Source: Rhizobium jaguaris (GTDB lineage: Bacteria > Pseudomonadota > Alphaproteobacteria > Rhizobiales > Rhizobiaceae). From it: a DNA stretch of 64,000 nucleotides. The notes under the pieces are model-generated. The model was not told where the DNA came from, searched no databases, and saw nothing but the letters and a program-made list of their open reading frames with translations. The number at the start of each line of letters is the position of its first letter. Position 1 is the first letter of the stretch. The stretch lies in assembly GCF_003627755.1 (NCBI RefSeq), contig NZ_CP032695.1, positions 1,612,001 to 1,676,000 of the forward strand, in the 5' to 3' direction. Below are positions 25,789-35,175 of the stretch, one piece after another. The position numbers and the translations under genes are program-made.

Positions 25789-26892
25789 ATGAAGATCGCC
25801 TTCTACGCCCCACTTAAATCGCCCAGCAATCCGGTGCCGTCCGGCGACCGGTTGATGGCGCGCCTCATCATCGCGGCGCTGGAAATGGCGGGACACAGAG
25901 TCGAGATCGCGTCGGAATTGCGCAGCTTCACGCCGACGCCAGAGGTTGGGCCGCGCGCCGAAATCGCTCGGAAGGCGGGACACGAGACCGAGAGATTGCT
26001 CGAAAAGTGGCGAAAAGAGCCGCTGCCGGATCTCTGGTTCACGTATCATCCCTACTACAAGACGCCGGACCTGATCGGCCCGCCGATCACGGCGACACTC
26101 GGCATTCCCTACGTCACGGCCGAGGCGTCTTATAGCAGGCGGCACGATGACAACGGCTGGGGCGAAAATCAGCGTCTGGTTGCCGACGCCGTGTGGCAGG
26201 CCGCCGTCAATCTCTGTTTTACCGAGCGCGACCGAATCGGTCTCGTTGATGCCGTCCCCGAAGGGCGCTACGAACGCTTCCTGCCTTTCATCGATACGTC
26301 GCTTTTCGGACCCCCGATCGAGGAGATCGACCCGCATCGGTTGATCGCCGTTGCGATGATGCGGCGCGGCGACAAGTTCGATAGCTATGCGATGCTCGCT
26401 GAGGCGCTCAGGCTGATCCGCGATGGTGACTGGACGCTGACGGTCATCGGCGACGGGCCGATGCGAGAGGAGGTGCGGATGCTGTTCTCCGCCTTCGATA
26501 GTCATCGCATCACCTGGCTCGAAGAACGCTCGCCGCCAGAGATTGCGGCTGAACTGCGGGCAGGGGGCATCTATGTCTGGCCCGGCTGCGGCGAGGCCTA
26601 TGGCCTTGCCTATCTCGAGGCGCAGGCAGCCGGTCTGCCCATCGTGGCGCAAGCAACCGCGGGCGTGCCGGAAGTCGTGATCGATGATGTCACAGGTCTT
26701 TTGACACCCGAGGGAGATTTGAAAGCCTATGCCGGTGCGATTTCACGTTTGCTGGACGATGATCTGAAGCGTCGGGCGATGCGCAAAGCGGCCCACCGCT
26801 TGGTTCATGAAGACCGGTCGTTAACTGCGGCTTCGAAGCGACTTGAAACCATCCTGCGAAAGCATTTGGGAGATTCCTATTATGAACGATAG
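25789..26892 (+). CDS. Glycosyltransferase family 4
   Basis: A 367-residue GT-B enzyme. The N-terminal strand MKIAFYAPLKSPSNPVPSG opens the acceptor domain. The donor domain has TLTVIGDGPMREE and the E-x7-E motif in GCGEAYGLAYLEAQAAG. No clear ribosome site precedes the ATG. Its stop overlaps the start of the deacetylase gene by 11 bases, so the two are translated together and probably act on the same surface glycan or glycolipid. Confidence 0.87.
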   Translation: MKIAFYAPLKSPSNPVPSGDRLMARLIIAALEMAGHRVEIASELRSFTPTPEVGPRAEIARKAGHETERLLEKWRKEPLPDLWFTYHPYYKTPDLIGPPITATLGIPYVTAEASYSRRHDDNGWGENQRLVADAVWQAAVNLCFTERDRIGLVDAVPEGRYERFLPFIDTSLFGPPIEEIDPHRLIAVAMMRRGDKFDSYAMLAEALRLIRDGDWTLTVIGDGPMREEVRMLFSAFDSHRITWLEERSPPEIAAELRAGGIYVWPGCGEAYGLAYLEAQAAGLPIVAQATAGVPEVVIDDVTGLLTPEGDLKAYAGAISRLLDDDLKRRAMRKAAHRLVHEDRSLTAASKRLETILRKHLGDSYYER

Positions 26893-27631
26893 AGCCGAAT
26901 GGCAGCCTCTGCGCGATGACTTACAGCGCTGGGCCGATGCCGGGCGAAAGGCGAAACTGTGGTTTCGCGACGATGACGCTATCGAGCCGACCGCCGCGCT
27001 CAACCAACTGCTGGCGCTCTCGGATCATTATTCGATACCCATGACGTTGGCGGTGATCCCCGCCCATACCGGCGAGCCGCTGGCGACGCGGTTGGCGCGC
27101 CAGAAAGATCTGACGATAACCGTGCATGGCTGGACGCATCGCAACTATGCGCCGGACGAAACGAAGAAACAGGAACTCGGCGCGCATCGCCCAAAAGCGA
27201 TCGTGCTGGATGAACTTCACAAAGGCTTTGACAAGCTGAAAGCGCTTTATCCCGAGCAATTCGCGCCGATGCTGGTGCCGCCGTGGAACCGGATCGATAA
27301 GGCGCTGCTGCCCGAGCTTGCGCCTTTCGGATATCGCGCCATTTCCACCTATGGATTGGCAAAACCGGGCCAGCCGATCACCCCGATCAACACCCATATC
27401 GATATCATGGATTGGCATGGCACGCATGGCGGGCGACCGCATGGCGAGCTTGTCGGCTATCTCGTGCGGGAACTGCAAAACCGCTTCGATGGCAATGATG
27501 AGCCGATCGGCATCCTAACCCACCATCTGGTCCACGACGCCGCGGCCTGGGATTTTATCGCAACGCTGTTCGAGGAGACAACTGTCCACCCGGCCGTCGC
27601 CTGGCGCCAGGTCGGCGACTTCATTGGTTGA
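26882..27631 (+). CDS. Polysaccharide deacetylase-like protein (NodB-type fold)
   Basis: A 249-residue protein of the carbohydrate esterase 4-like superfamily. Visible motif residues are the Asp cluster D30-D32 (WFRDDDAIEP) and the metal-binding HGWTH (H82, H86). Motif 3 is PPWNR. A late THHLVHD could supply the base. No signal peptide is seen, which suggests it acts on a cytoplasmic lipid-linked or nucleotide-linked sugar. The start overlaps the GT4 gene. Confidence 0.78.
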   Translation: MNDRAEWQPLRDDLQRWADAGRKAKLWFRDDDAIEPTAALNQLLALSDHYSIPMTLAVIPAHTGEPLATRLARQKDLTITVHGWTHRNYAPDETKKQELGAHRPKAIVLDELHKGFDKLKALYPEQFAPMLVPPWNRIDKALLPELAPFGYRAISTYGLAKPGQPITPINTHIDIMDWHGTHGGRPHGELVGYLVRELQNRFDGNDEPIGILTHHLVHDAAAWDFIATLFEETTVHPAVAWRQVGDFIG

Positions 27632-27647
27632 TAGCAGCAAGCGCGAT

Positions 27648-27684
27648 CTTATCCCAAGACGCCTTTTTGCACGTTTGGGATGGG
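27648..27684. terminator. Stem-loop between convergent genes
   Basis: A stem of about 13 pairs with one bulged G (27648-27661 with 27672-27684) closes a loop containing TTTTT. It sits between the convergent deacetylase and metallo-hydrolase genes, where a terminator serving both sides is expected. Confidence 0.5.
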
Positions 27685-27688
27685 CGCT

Positions 27689-28519
27689 TCAAAGCTCAAG
27701 CAACTGACCGTCAAACGCGGCAAAAGCACCGTCGAAGCTCGCGCGTGCATCCCGCTGCATGTCGTCCAGCTCCTTGTCAGTGCGTGCCGGCGCATGGTGG
27801 AAGAGGGCGAGACGCTTAGCGCCCGCTTTTTTCGCCAGTTTGACGCCTTCCTGCCAGGTGGAATGCCCGAAACCCAGATGTTTCGGCATCTCCGGCTCGA
27901 TGTAGGTGGTGTCGTAGACGGCGAGATCTGCATCCATCATCAGCGAAAGGGCAGCTTCGTCCAGCCGACCAGCCATGTGCTCGGTGTCGTAGACCAGCGC
28001 AATGACACGGCCAGCCCATTCGATGCGGTAGCCGATGCAGCCGCCCGGATGGTTCATTTTGGCGGTGTGGATGACGATACCCGGATGCGGCTTCAGCGTA
28101 TCACCGGCCACGAAATCACGAAATTTCATCGTCGCGCGGCAGATATCGGGTTCAACCGGAAACCAGGGCGGCCGCATGAATTGGCCGATCAATTGTCGGG
28201 TCGTCGTCTTGCCGGCGAGATGACCCGACCAGATATCGACGCTGACCTTGGGATCATAGATCGGGTTGAAAAAAGGCAGGCCGATGATGTGGTCGTAGTG
28301 CGAGTGGGTGAAGAAGACATCGACATCGCGAACGCCTTCCTGTGCAAGCGACAATGCTGCCTCCCGCGCTCCGGTCCCGGCGTCGAAAATAATGTGCCTG
28401 CCGTCATGCCGCAATTCGATGCAGGATGTATTCCCGCCGTAGCGCTCGAATTCCGGTCCCGATACGGGGATACTTCCTCGCACACCCCAGAATTTAAGCT
28501 CGAAACTATCGTTTTTCAT
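27689..28519 (-). CDS. MBL-fold metallo-hydrolase
   Basis: A 276-residue metallo-beta-lactamase fold hydrolase. The zinc motif is THSHYDHIIG with H72, H74, D76 and H77, and later ligands lie in HPGGC and YDTTYIEPEM. The N-terminus ELKFWGVRGSIPVSG is characteristic of a phosphodiesterase-like subgroup often seen with signalling proteins. With cyclases nearby, a cyclic nucleotide phosphodiesterase role is conceivable but unproven. It is divergent from the cytochrome c operon. Confidence 0.8.
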   Translation of the reverse strand: MKNDSFELKFWGVRGSIPVSGPEFERYGGNTSCIELRHDGRHIIFDAGTGAREAALSLAQEGVRDVDVFFTHSHYDHIIGLPFFNPIYDPKVSVDIWSGHLAGKTTTRQLIGQFMRPPWFPVEPDICRATMKFRDFVAGDTLKPHPGIVIHTAKMNHPGGCIGYRIEWAGRVIALVYDTEHMAGRLDEAALSLMMDADLAVYDTTYIEPEMPKHLGFGHSTWQEGVKLAKKAGAKRLALFHHAPARTDKELDDMQRDARASFDGAFAAFDGQLLEL

Positions 28520-28769
28520 AGAAGTTTTGACACCATTCCCCTTTCCGTCAACGTAAGCACACTTTTTCTATCGTGCGAAGCCAGCAATTTTCGCAAAAGT
28601 CGTACTCCCGTGAAAACTAAATCCCGCCGTTTCATCAACGCAGATCCTTGGTTAATGTTCAGCAACGAGTTGCACACAACTAATATAGGTATGCGATGAC
28701 AAAAAAGATGAAGCGTCGCGCAACACGTGATAGACCTCGACGTTAAGGCGTGTTCGGTGTCCGGGGGGC

Positions 28770-30188
28770 ATGCGAAAGTTCACACCTGTAATGCGTATCA
28801 TTCGATTGCTATCAGTCCTGGTGATCCTTGCGATCATCGCCGCCGTTGGGTTTTTCGCGCTCACCTCACACGCGGAAATCCCCGCGGAGGAAGCATCGGC
28901 CCATTCTCAATTCGACGCGCGGCTCATTGCGCATGGCGAAGCTTTGGCCTCGGTCGGCAATTGCATTGCCTGTCATACCGTCCCCGGAAAACAGGCTTTT
29001 GCCGGTGGCCTGGCGATACCAACCCCGTTCGGAACGCTTTATTCCACCAATATAACGCCTGATCCGGAGACCGGCATCGGTCGCTGGAGCGAGGCGGCCT
29101 TCAATCGCGCCATGCGAAAAGGCGTCGACCGCCAGGGCAACAACCTCTACCCGGCCTTTCCCTTCGACCATTTCACCCACGTGACAGATGACGACAATCG
29201 CGCGCTCTATGCCTACCTGATGACGCGCACGCCCGTGCACGCCGTCGCGCCGGCAAACCAGCTGCCATTCCCGCTGACGCTGCGGCCGCTGCTGGCTGGT
29301 TGGAAGCTGTTGTTCTTCCGTGAAGGTGCATTCACCCAGGATCCGGCTCAGAGCGACGCCTGGAACCGCGGCGCCTATCTTGCCGAAGGCCTGGGCCATT
29401 GCGGCGCCTGCCATACGCCGCGCAACAGCCTTGGCGCCGAAGACGCGAGCCGACCTTTCGCGGGCGGTGAAGAGGAAGGTTGGCACGCGTTTGCGATCAA
29501 CACCGCTTCCGCAGCACCCATTCCATGGGACAAGGACAGCATAGCCTTTTACCTGCGTCATGGCTGGGACCAATTCCATGGCGTCGCCGGCGGTCCGATG
29601 GCGGAAGTCACCGGCAATCTGGGTTCGCTCCCTGACAGCGACATCGACGCCATCGCTACCTATGTTGCCGCCAACATGGGTCAGCCATCGGCGGACAAAG
29701 CGGCCAAGGCGGACGAGCTGCGCAAGGCTTTTTCCGGCGATCAAGGCAAGGTCGCACTCGTTTCGACGGAACAGGACCCCTCGGCGGCCAAGACCGCACA
29801 TATGCCAGGCGCTGCCATCTACACGGCCACCTGTTCCACCTGCCACGAGGGTGGCCGGCCGCCGCCCTTCGGCGGCATGAATTTCCGCCTAAGTACCGCA
29901 ATCCATGCACCGAACCCACAGAACGCCATCAATATCGCGCTTTATGGCCTGCCGCCGGCCGACGGCCAGCCGAGCGCCGTTATGCCGGCCTTCGGCGGTT
30001 CGCTCAACGACGTGCAGGTGGCCGACCTTCTCGCCTATCTCCGTGCGCGTTTTACCGACCAAGGGCCTTGGCAGGACGTGGCAAATCTCGTCGCTAGGAC
30101 GCGATCAGGCGAAATCAAGGTAACGGTCGTCCCTTCAGACGGCATCGAACGGGCACCCCTGAATGTAGGTGCGAAGGAGCAACCATGA
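28770..30188 (+). CDS. Membrane-anchored triheme cytochrome c
   Basis: A 472-residue periplasmic cytochrome anchored by an N-terminal helix (RIIRLLSVLVILAIIAAVGF). Three CxxCH heme sites are visible: CIACH (65-69), CGACH and CSTCH, as in the cytochrome subunit of alcohol or aldehyde dehydrogenases. It overlaps the next gene by 4 bases and would pass electrons from the molybdenum hydroxylase to the respiratory chain. The ATG at 28770 sits against a G-rich run; the ATG at 28791 is a possible alternative start. Confidence 0.88.
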   Translation: MRKFTPVMRIIRLLSVLVILAIIAAVGFFALTSHAEIPAEEASAHSQFDARLIAHGEALASVGNCIACHTVPGKQAFAGGLAIPTPFGTLYSTNITPDPETGIGRWSEAAFNRAMRKGVDRQGNNLYPAFPFDHFTHVTDDDNRALYAYLMTRTPVHAVAPANQLPFPLTLRPLLAGWKLLFFREGAFTQDPAQSDAWNRGAYLAEGLGHCGACHTPRNSLGAEDASRPFAGGEEEGWHAFAINTASAAPIPWDKDSIAFYLRHGWDQFHGVAGGPMAEVTGNLGSLPDSDIDAIATYVAANMGQPSADKAAKADELRKAFSGDQGKVALVSTEQDPSAAKTAHMPGAAIYTATCSTCHEGGRPPPFGGMNFRLSTAIHAPNPQNAINIALYGLPPADGQPSAVMPAFGGSLNDVQVADLLAYLRARFTDQGPWQDVANLVARTRSGEIKVTVVPSDGIERAPLNVGAKEQP

Positions 30189-30667
30189 CAATCACGCTCA
30201 CAATCAATGGCAAGGACCATGATGTTGAGGCAGATCCCGACACGCCGCTTCTTTACGTGCTCAGAAACGATCTGGCGCTCAACGCCGCGAAATTCGGCTG
30301 CGGCCTCGGCCAATGCGGCGCCTGCACCGTAATAGTCGATGAGCAGCCCGTGCTCTCTTGCGTAACGCCGATCACGCTTCTGCAGGGTAAGGCGATCATG
30401 ACCGTCGAAGGGCTCGGCACAATCGACAATCCCGGACGGATGCAGGCAGCCTTTATCGAGGAGCAGGCGGCGCAGTGCGGTTATTGCATCGCCGGCATGA
30501 TGATGGCTGGTGAAGCGTTGCTCAGACGAAATCCCGATCCGAGCGACGACGATATCCGCGCGGCGCTACGCACCAATCTCTGTCGCTGCGGCACGCATAT
30601 GCGCATCATGGCGGCAATCCGTCGCGCAGCACGGCCGCAGTCGCAGCCGATGAAGAGGACGGGCTGA
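30185..30667 (+). CDS. 2Fe-2S subunit of molybdenum hydroxylase (IorA-like)
   Basis: A 160-residue iron-sulfur subunit of the xanthine oxidase family. The plant-type cluster is held by C39, C44, C47 and C59 (CGLGQCGAC). The second cluster is held by C98, C101, C133 and C135 (CGYC and CRC). Length and motifs match isoquinoline 1-oxidoreductase alpha-type or nicotinate hydroxylase small subunits. It relays electrons from the Mo site to cytochrome c. It overlaps both neighbours, so the three genes form one translational unit. Confidence 0.9.
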   Translation: MTITLTINGKDHDVEADPDTPLLYVLRNDLALNAAKFGCGLGQCGACTVIVDEQPVLSCVTPITLLQGKAIMTVEGLGTIDNPGRMQAAFIEEQAAQCGYCIAGMMMAGEALLRRNPDPSDDDIRAALRTNLCRCGTHMRIMAAIRRAARPQSQPMKRTG

Positions 30668-32910
30668 TGGATACCCTCGACAAAGCGGAAATCACCCGCC
30701 GCGGCCTTCTGACCGGAACCGGCTTCCTCGTGGTCAGCTTTTCCGTCAGCCGCGCGCTCGGCCAGGAGGCGGCTCCGGTGACCCAAACTACTGCCACGCC
30801 GCCTCTGCCAGGCAGCTTGGCCGATGATCCCTACCTCGATTCCTGGATCAAGATCGATGCCGGCAATCACATCACCGTCTTCACCGGCAAGGCCGAGCTC
30901 GGACAAGGCGTCGAGACCGCACTGCTGCAGCTTGCGGCCGACGAACTGGAAGTCGAGCCCGGCGATATCGAACTCATCACCGCCGATACCAACCTGACGC
31001 CCAACGAGGGCTATACGGCCGGCAGCCAGTCGATGATGAATAGTGGCACCGCGATCCGCAATGCCGCGGCGCAAGTGCGTGACCTGCTGATCTCCCAAGC
31101 AGCCGGTCGCTTCGGTGTCGAAGCCAGCACGCTGCAGGCAAAGGGCAAGCGCATTCTTGCCTCCGACGGCCGTTCTGTCGCCTATGGCGAACTGGTCTCC
31201 GGGCAGGCGCTGCATCTGAAGGCGCAGCCGCAATCGCAGCTGACGCCACCATCGGCGCTACGATATATCGGCAAGCCGATGCAGCGCGTCGACATCCCTG
31301 GCAAGGTTACCGGCGGCGTCTCCTATGTGCAGGACCTGAAGCTCGACGGCATGTTGCACGCCCGCGTCGTTCGGCCGCCGAGCTATGGGGCGAAGCTCCT
31401 CGATTTCGACCAGGCAAGCATCGCTTCCATGCCCGGCATTGTCTCCATCATCCGCGACGGCAACTACCTTGCGGTTGTCGCAGAACAGGAGTTCCAGGCC
31501 ATCAAGGCGATGCAGGCACTGACCGCCAGCGCCAAATGGGAGGAGAAACCGTCGCTGCCCGAGCAGGCAAACCTGGCTGCGGCCCTCGAAAGCTTGGAGC
31601 GCGAAGTCGGAACTGTCGCGCAATCCGGCGCTCCGACCTTCAACGGTCCAACCATCTTCGAGGCGACCTATACGCGGCCCTATACGAGCCATGGCTCGAT
31701 CGGCCCGTCCTGCTCCGTTGCCGTCATGGATAAGGATGGCAACGTCAAGGTGTGGACGCACACTCAGGGCGTCTATCCCGATCGCGGCGCGATCGCCGAT
31801 CTGCTCGGCCTGCCAAAGGACAAGGTTCGCGCCATTCACATGCAGGGCTCCGGTTGCTACGGCCATAACGGCGCCGACGATGCCGCAGGCGACGCAGCGT
31901 ACATCGCCTCAAAGCTGCCCGGCCGGCCGATCCGCGTGCAATGGATGCGCGAGCAGGAACATTGCTGGGAGCCTTTTGGCCCCGCGATGGTGACGAAGGT
32001 TAAGGCCTCGCTTGACGCTAGCGGCAAGATCGACAACTGGACCTATGATCTCTGGAGCAATACGCATTCCACCCGTCCCGGCAAAGCGGGCGAACTGCTT
32101 GCCGGCCGGCTGAAGGAAAATCCGGTCGCGCCGCTTCCCGTGAAAATGGAGATCACGCCCGCGGGCAATGGCGACCGCAATGCCGATCCGCTCTATGTCA
32201 TCCCGAACCGGCGCATCCTCTGGCATTTCGTAGCGGAGATGCCGGTGCGCGTCTCGGCACTCAGGGGATTGGGCGCCTATGCCAACGTCTTTTCCATAGA
32301 GAGCACAATGGACGAACTGTCGCGCATCGCCAAGGCAGACCCGGTCGAGTTTCGGCTCCGTCATCTGGCGGATCCGCGTGCCCGCGACGTGGTGCAAATG
32401 GCGGCGGACAAGTTTGGCTGGAGCGACAGCAAGCTTCCTGACGGACACGGCCGCGGTTTCGCCTTTGCCCGCTACAAGAATCATGCCGCCTATCTGGCCA
32501 TTGCCGTGGAAGCCAAGGTCGAGCGCGAGACGGGCAGGGCGCAGGTTCTTCGCGCAGTCGCGGCGATTGACAGCGGCCAGGTCATCAACCCCGACGGCAT
32601 CCGCAACCAGACGGAGGGCGGCATCCTGCAGTCGATGAGCTGGACGCTTTACGAAGCCGTGACCTTCGACGATACGCGCATCACCAGCACCGATTGGTCG
32701 CGCTATCCGATCCTGCGCTTCGCCAGTGTGCCGGAGACGGTCGACGTCCATATCATCGACCGGCCGGACCAACCCTTCCTCGGTACCGGGGAGGCGGCTC
32801 AGGGACCGACGTCGGCGGCAGTCGCCAACGCTATCCGCGACGCCATCGGCAAGCGGCTCTACAACCTGCCGCTGACGCGTGAGCGGATCAAGGCGGCGAT
32901 GGCGGTCTGA
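30667..32910 (+). CDS. Molybdopterin-binding subunit of aldehyde/isoquinoline-type dehydrogenase (IorB-like)
   Basis: A 747-residue catalytic subunit of the xanthine oxidase family. The N-terminus has a twin-arginine signal (TRRGLLTGTGFLVVSFS), so the folded enzyme is exported to the periplasm, consistent with its cytochrome partner. Family motifs include ELGQGVETALLQLAADEL, AGSQSMMNSG and, near the end, GTGEAAQGPTS, which carries the catalytic Glu. It hydroxylates an aldehyde or N-heterocycle; the substrate is not evident. The start overlaps the 2Fe-2S gene by one base. Confidence 0.9.
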   Translation: MDTLDKAEITRRGLLTGTGFLVVSFSVSRALGQEAAPVTQTTATPPLPGSLADDPYLDSWIKIDAGNHITVFTGKAELGQGVETALLQLAADELEVEPGDIELITADTNLTPNEGYTAGSQSMMNSGTAIRNAAAQVRDLLISQAAGRFGVEASTLQAKGKRILASDGRSVAYGELVSGQALHLKAQPQSQLTPPSALRYIGKPMQRVDIPGKVTGGVSYVQDLKLDGMLHARVVRPPSYGAKLLDFDQASIASMPGIVSIIRDGNYLAVVAEQEFQAIKAMQALTASAKWEEKPSLPEQANLAAALESLEREVGTVAQSGAPTFNGPTIFEATYTRPYTSHGSIGPSCSVAVMDKDGNVKVWTHTQGVYPDRGAIADLLGLPKDKVRAIHMQGSGCYGHNGADDAAGDAAYIASKLPGRPIRVQWMREQEHCWEPFGPAMVTKVKASLDASGKIDNWTYDLWSNTHSTRPGKAGELLAGRLKENPVAPLPVKMEITPAGNGDRNADPLYVIPNRRILWHFVAEMPVRVSALRGLGAYANVFSIESTMDELSRIAKADPVEFRLRHLADPRARDVVQMAADKFGWSDSKLPDGHGRGFAFARYKNHAAYLAIAVEAKVERETGRAQVLRAVAAIDSGQVINPDGIRNQTEGGILQSMSWTLYEAVTFDDTRITSTDWSRYPILRFASVPETVDVHIIDRPDQPFLGTGEAAQGPTSAAVANAIRDAIGKRLYNLPLTRERIKAAMAV

Positions 32911-32964
32911 TAATCTGCTGGCACGATCTCCGAATAACGCGTCACGGTTTTCGGAACATGCGTT

Positions 32965-32991
32965 GGTGGAGGTGGCGAGACCACCTTCACC
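32965..32991 (+). terminator. Terminator-like hairpin after the molybdenum hydroxylase operon
   Basis: An 11-bp stem (32965-32975 with 32981-32991, one G-T pair) closes a CGAGA loop 55 bases after the stop. Only a weak pyrimidine stretch follows. It separates this operon from the AfuABC-like operon. Confidence 0.55.
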
Positions 32992-33028
32992 CTTAACGCG
33001 CATTGGATGTTACCAGATTGCAACCAAA

Positions 33029-33046
33029 TTGTCGCAAAACTGTCAT
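33029..33046 (+). promoter_or_regulatory. PHO-box-like direct repeat
   Basis: TTGTCGC, four bases, CTGTCAT: two 7-bp repeats 11 bases apart, the spacing of a PhoB box (consensus CTGTCAT-N4-CTGTCAT). The second half is perfect and the first keeps TGTC. Two further TGTC cores follow at 33053 and 33061. It lies 54 bases before the ABC ATPase start, which predicts phosphate-starvation control of the operon. Confidence 0.5.
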
Positions 33047-33099
33047 CCAGCCTGTCTAAATGTCGCCTTAATTTAATTCGCACGACATTTTGGTCGCCA

Positions 33100-34191
33100 A
33101 TGAACGCCCCTACACGCCCGTTGCGCGCTGCCGTTTCCGCGGCGGAACTTGAACTGAGCTATGGCGCGACCACGATACTTCGCGGCATCGACTTTTCCCT
33201 TCCCAAAGGCCAGACGCTGGCGCTGCTCGGCCCCTCCGGCTGCGGCAAGACCACGCTATTGCGGCTGGTCGCCGGCCTTCTGGCCCCGAGCAAAGGGCGT
33301 ATCTCGATCGGCGAGCAGATCGTCGCGGATGCCGCGAAAGCCGCTTTCCTGCCGCCGGAGCGGCGTGGGCTCGGCATGGTGTTTCAGGACTATGCGTTGT
33401 GGCCGCATCTGACGGTCGGCGGCAATGTCTCCTTTCCGTTGGAAATGCGCGGCGTCAACAAGGCGGATCGCGAGGGCCGCACGCTGAGGGCGTTGGAGCG
33501 CGTCGGGCTCGGCGGCTATGGACAGCGCAGGCCGAGCGAGCTTTCCGGCGGCCAGCAGCAACGGGTCGCCATCGCCCGCGCCATCGTCGCCGAACCGGCG
33601 CTGATCCTCTTCGACGAGCCCCTCTCCAATCTCGACCGTGAATTGCGAGAAACCATGGTCGGCGAGATCGGCAATCTGATTTCCTCTCTCGGGCTGACGG
33701 CAATCTACGTCACACACGATCATAGCGAAGCGCTGAGCCTTGCCGACCAGGTGGCGATCATGCGCGGTGGACTGATTGAGCAACTGGCGCCGCCGGATGT
33801 CCTCATTGACCGGCCGGCAACGCCCGAGGTCGCGGATTTCCTGCGGCTAGGTTGCGTTGCCGCCGTGGAACGCCACGGCGAGACCTGGCGGCTGGTTCGA
33901 GGCGGTGCTGCGATTGCGGCTGCCGATGCGGCGGCTCCGGATACCACGCATGCGCTACTGCCCATAGCCGCCATCGAACTCGTGGAGACTTCTGAGGCAG
34001 TGCTCAGCGGCATCGTGCTCCGCTCACAATTTCGCGGTGATGGCCATCTCGCCACCGTACAAATCGGATCGGGCGAGGACCGCGGCGAACTCCAGTTGAT
34101 CAGCAGGACCAAACTTCGTGCGGGCGAGCCCGTCGGCCTGCGGATCGATCCCCAGCATATCCGCTGGTTTTCAAGCAATGCCTATAAATAA
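33100..34191 (+). CDS. ABC importer ATP-binding protein, FbpC/AfuC type
   Basis: A 363-residue ATPase of the CUT1/ferric-type importer group. Walker A is GPSGCGKTT (44-52). [14 protein letters not shown] and [12 protein letters not shown] supply the signature and Walker B. The Q-loop region reads [17 protein letters not shown]-terminal TOBE-like domain (about 245-363) is present. The ATG at 33100 directly precedes the conserved start; a longer frame from 33007 would cover the promoter. It is first in an ATPase, binding protein, permease operon. Confidence 0.9.
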   Translation: MNAPTRPLRAAVSAAELELSYGATTILRGIDFSLPKGQTLALLGPSGCGKTTLLRLVAGLLAPSKGRISIGEQIVADAAKAAFLPPERRGLGMVFQDYALWPHLTVGGNVSFPLEMRGVNKADREGRTLRALERVGLGGYGQRRPSELSGGQQQRVAIARAIVAEPALILFDEPLSNLDRELRETMVGEIGNLISSLGLTAIYVTHDHSEALSLADQVAIMRGGLIEQLAPPDVLIDRPATPEVADFLRLGCVAAVERHGETWRLVRGGAAIAAADAAAPDTTHALLPIAAIELVETSEAVLSGIVLRSQFRGDGHLATVQIGSGEDRGELQLISRTKLRAGEPVGLRIDPQHIRWFSSNAYK

Positions 34192-34206
34192 AGGGAGTTT
34201 TTGAGG

Positions 34207-35163
34207 ATGTTTAAATCGATCAAGAGCATGGCGCTTGCCGCCGTGACGGCCATGATGATGGCAGGCGTCGCCCATGCCGACATTACCGTTTATACCGCCG
34301 GTCCCCAGGACCTCATCGACAAGCTCGCTTCCGGCTTCACGACGCAGACCGGGATCAAGGTCAAGGTCTTCCAGGCGACGACCGGCAAGGTCATGGCCCG
34401 CGTCGAATCGGAAGCGTCCAATCCGGTCGTCGACGTCCTGATTTCGGCTTCCTTGGATACGGCGACCGACTTCGCCAAGCGCGGCTGGCTCGTTCCCTAT
34501 ACCAGCCCGAACGCCGCCAAGGTGCCGGACTTCCTGAAAACCGAAACCGCCGTCGCTCAGGGCGTCTCAGCCCTCGGTATTGCCTGGAACCCGAAGAGCA
34601 ACACCCCGAAGCCGACCGAATGGGCCGATCTGACGAAGCCGGAATACAAGGATCTGGTCAACATTCCGGACCCTGCCCAGTCCGGCTCGTCCTTCGAACT
34701 CACGGCCGCCTTGCAGGGCACGGACGGCTGGAAGCTGTTTGATGACCTCAAGGCCAACGGCGCGATCGTCGCCGGTGCCAATGCCGATGCGCTGAACCCA
34801 GTTCTGCAGGGCGCCAAGGCTGCTGTTTTCGGCGCCGTCGATTATATCGCCATGGGCAGCAAGGCAAACGGTGAGAACATCGATGTGATCTTCCCAGCCT
34901 CCGGTACGGTCATCGCGCCGCGCCCAGCCATGATCCTCAACTGGTCGAAGCATCAGGATGAAGCCAAAAAGTTCATCGACTACATGCTGTCAGACGAAGG
35001 CCAGAAGGCTGTCGCAGACGACTATCTGATGCCCTCGCGCACGGACATTCCGGCCAATCGCCCGCTGATCAGCGATCTCAAAGTGCTGAAATACGACGCC
35101 AAGGCGATCTACGGCAAGCGCAAGGACACGTTGAAGGAATTCGCGGACAAGTTCGCGAAATAA
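34207..35163 (+). CDS. Periplasmic substrate-binding protein, AfuA/FbpA-like
   Basis: A 318-residue binding protein with a Sec signal (KSMALAAVTAMMMAGVAHA). The mature part begins DITVYTAGPQDL, as in ferric-type and 2-aminoethylphosphonate-type binding proteins. The adjacent Tyr pair that holds iron in FbpA is not seen; the region reads FGAVDYIAMG. This weakens an iron role and makes a phosphorylated ligand, as for AfuA, more likely. The ATG at 34207 is 9 bases after GGGAG; a TTG at 34201 is too close to that site. Confidence 0.85.
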   Translation: MFKSIKSMALAAVTAMMMAGVAHADITVYTAGPQDLIDKLASGFTTQTGIKVKVFQATTGKVMARVESEASNPVVDVLISASLDTATDFAKRGWLVPYTSPNAAKVPDFLKTETAVAQGVSALGIAWNPKSNTPKPTEWADLTKPEYKDLVNIPDPAQSGSSFELTAALQGTDGWKLFDDLKANGAIVAGANADALNPVLQGAKAAVFGAVDYIAMGSKANGENIDVIFPASGTVIAPRPAMILNWSKHQDEAKKFIDYMLSDEGQKAVADDYLMPSRTDIPANRPLISDLKVLKYDAKAIYGKRKDTLKEFADKFAK

Positions 35164-35175
35164 GGTCTGAGCAGG

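Noticed and set aside
34207..35163. Calling the operon a ferric iron importer
   Set aside because: Sequence type is compatible, but the FbpA tyrosine pair is absent and a PHO-like box lies upstream, so the ligand is left open.
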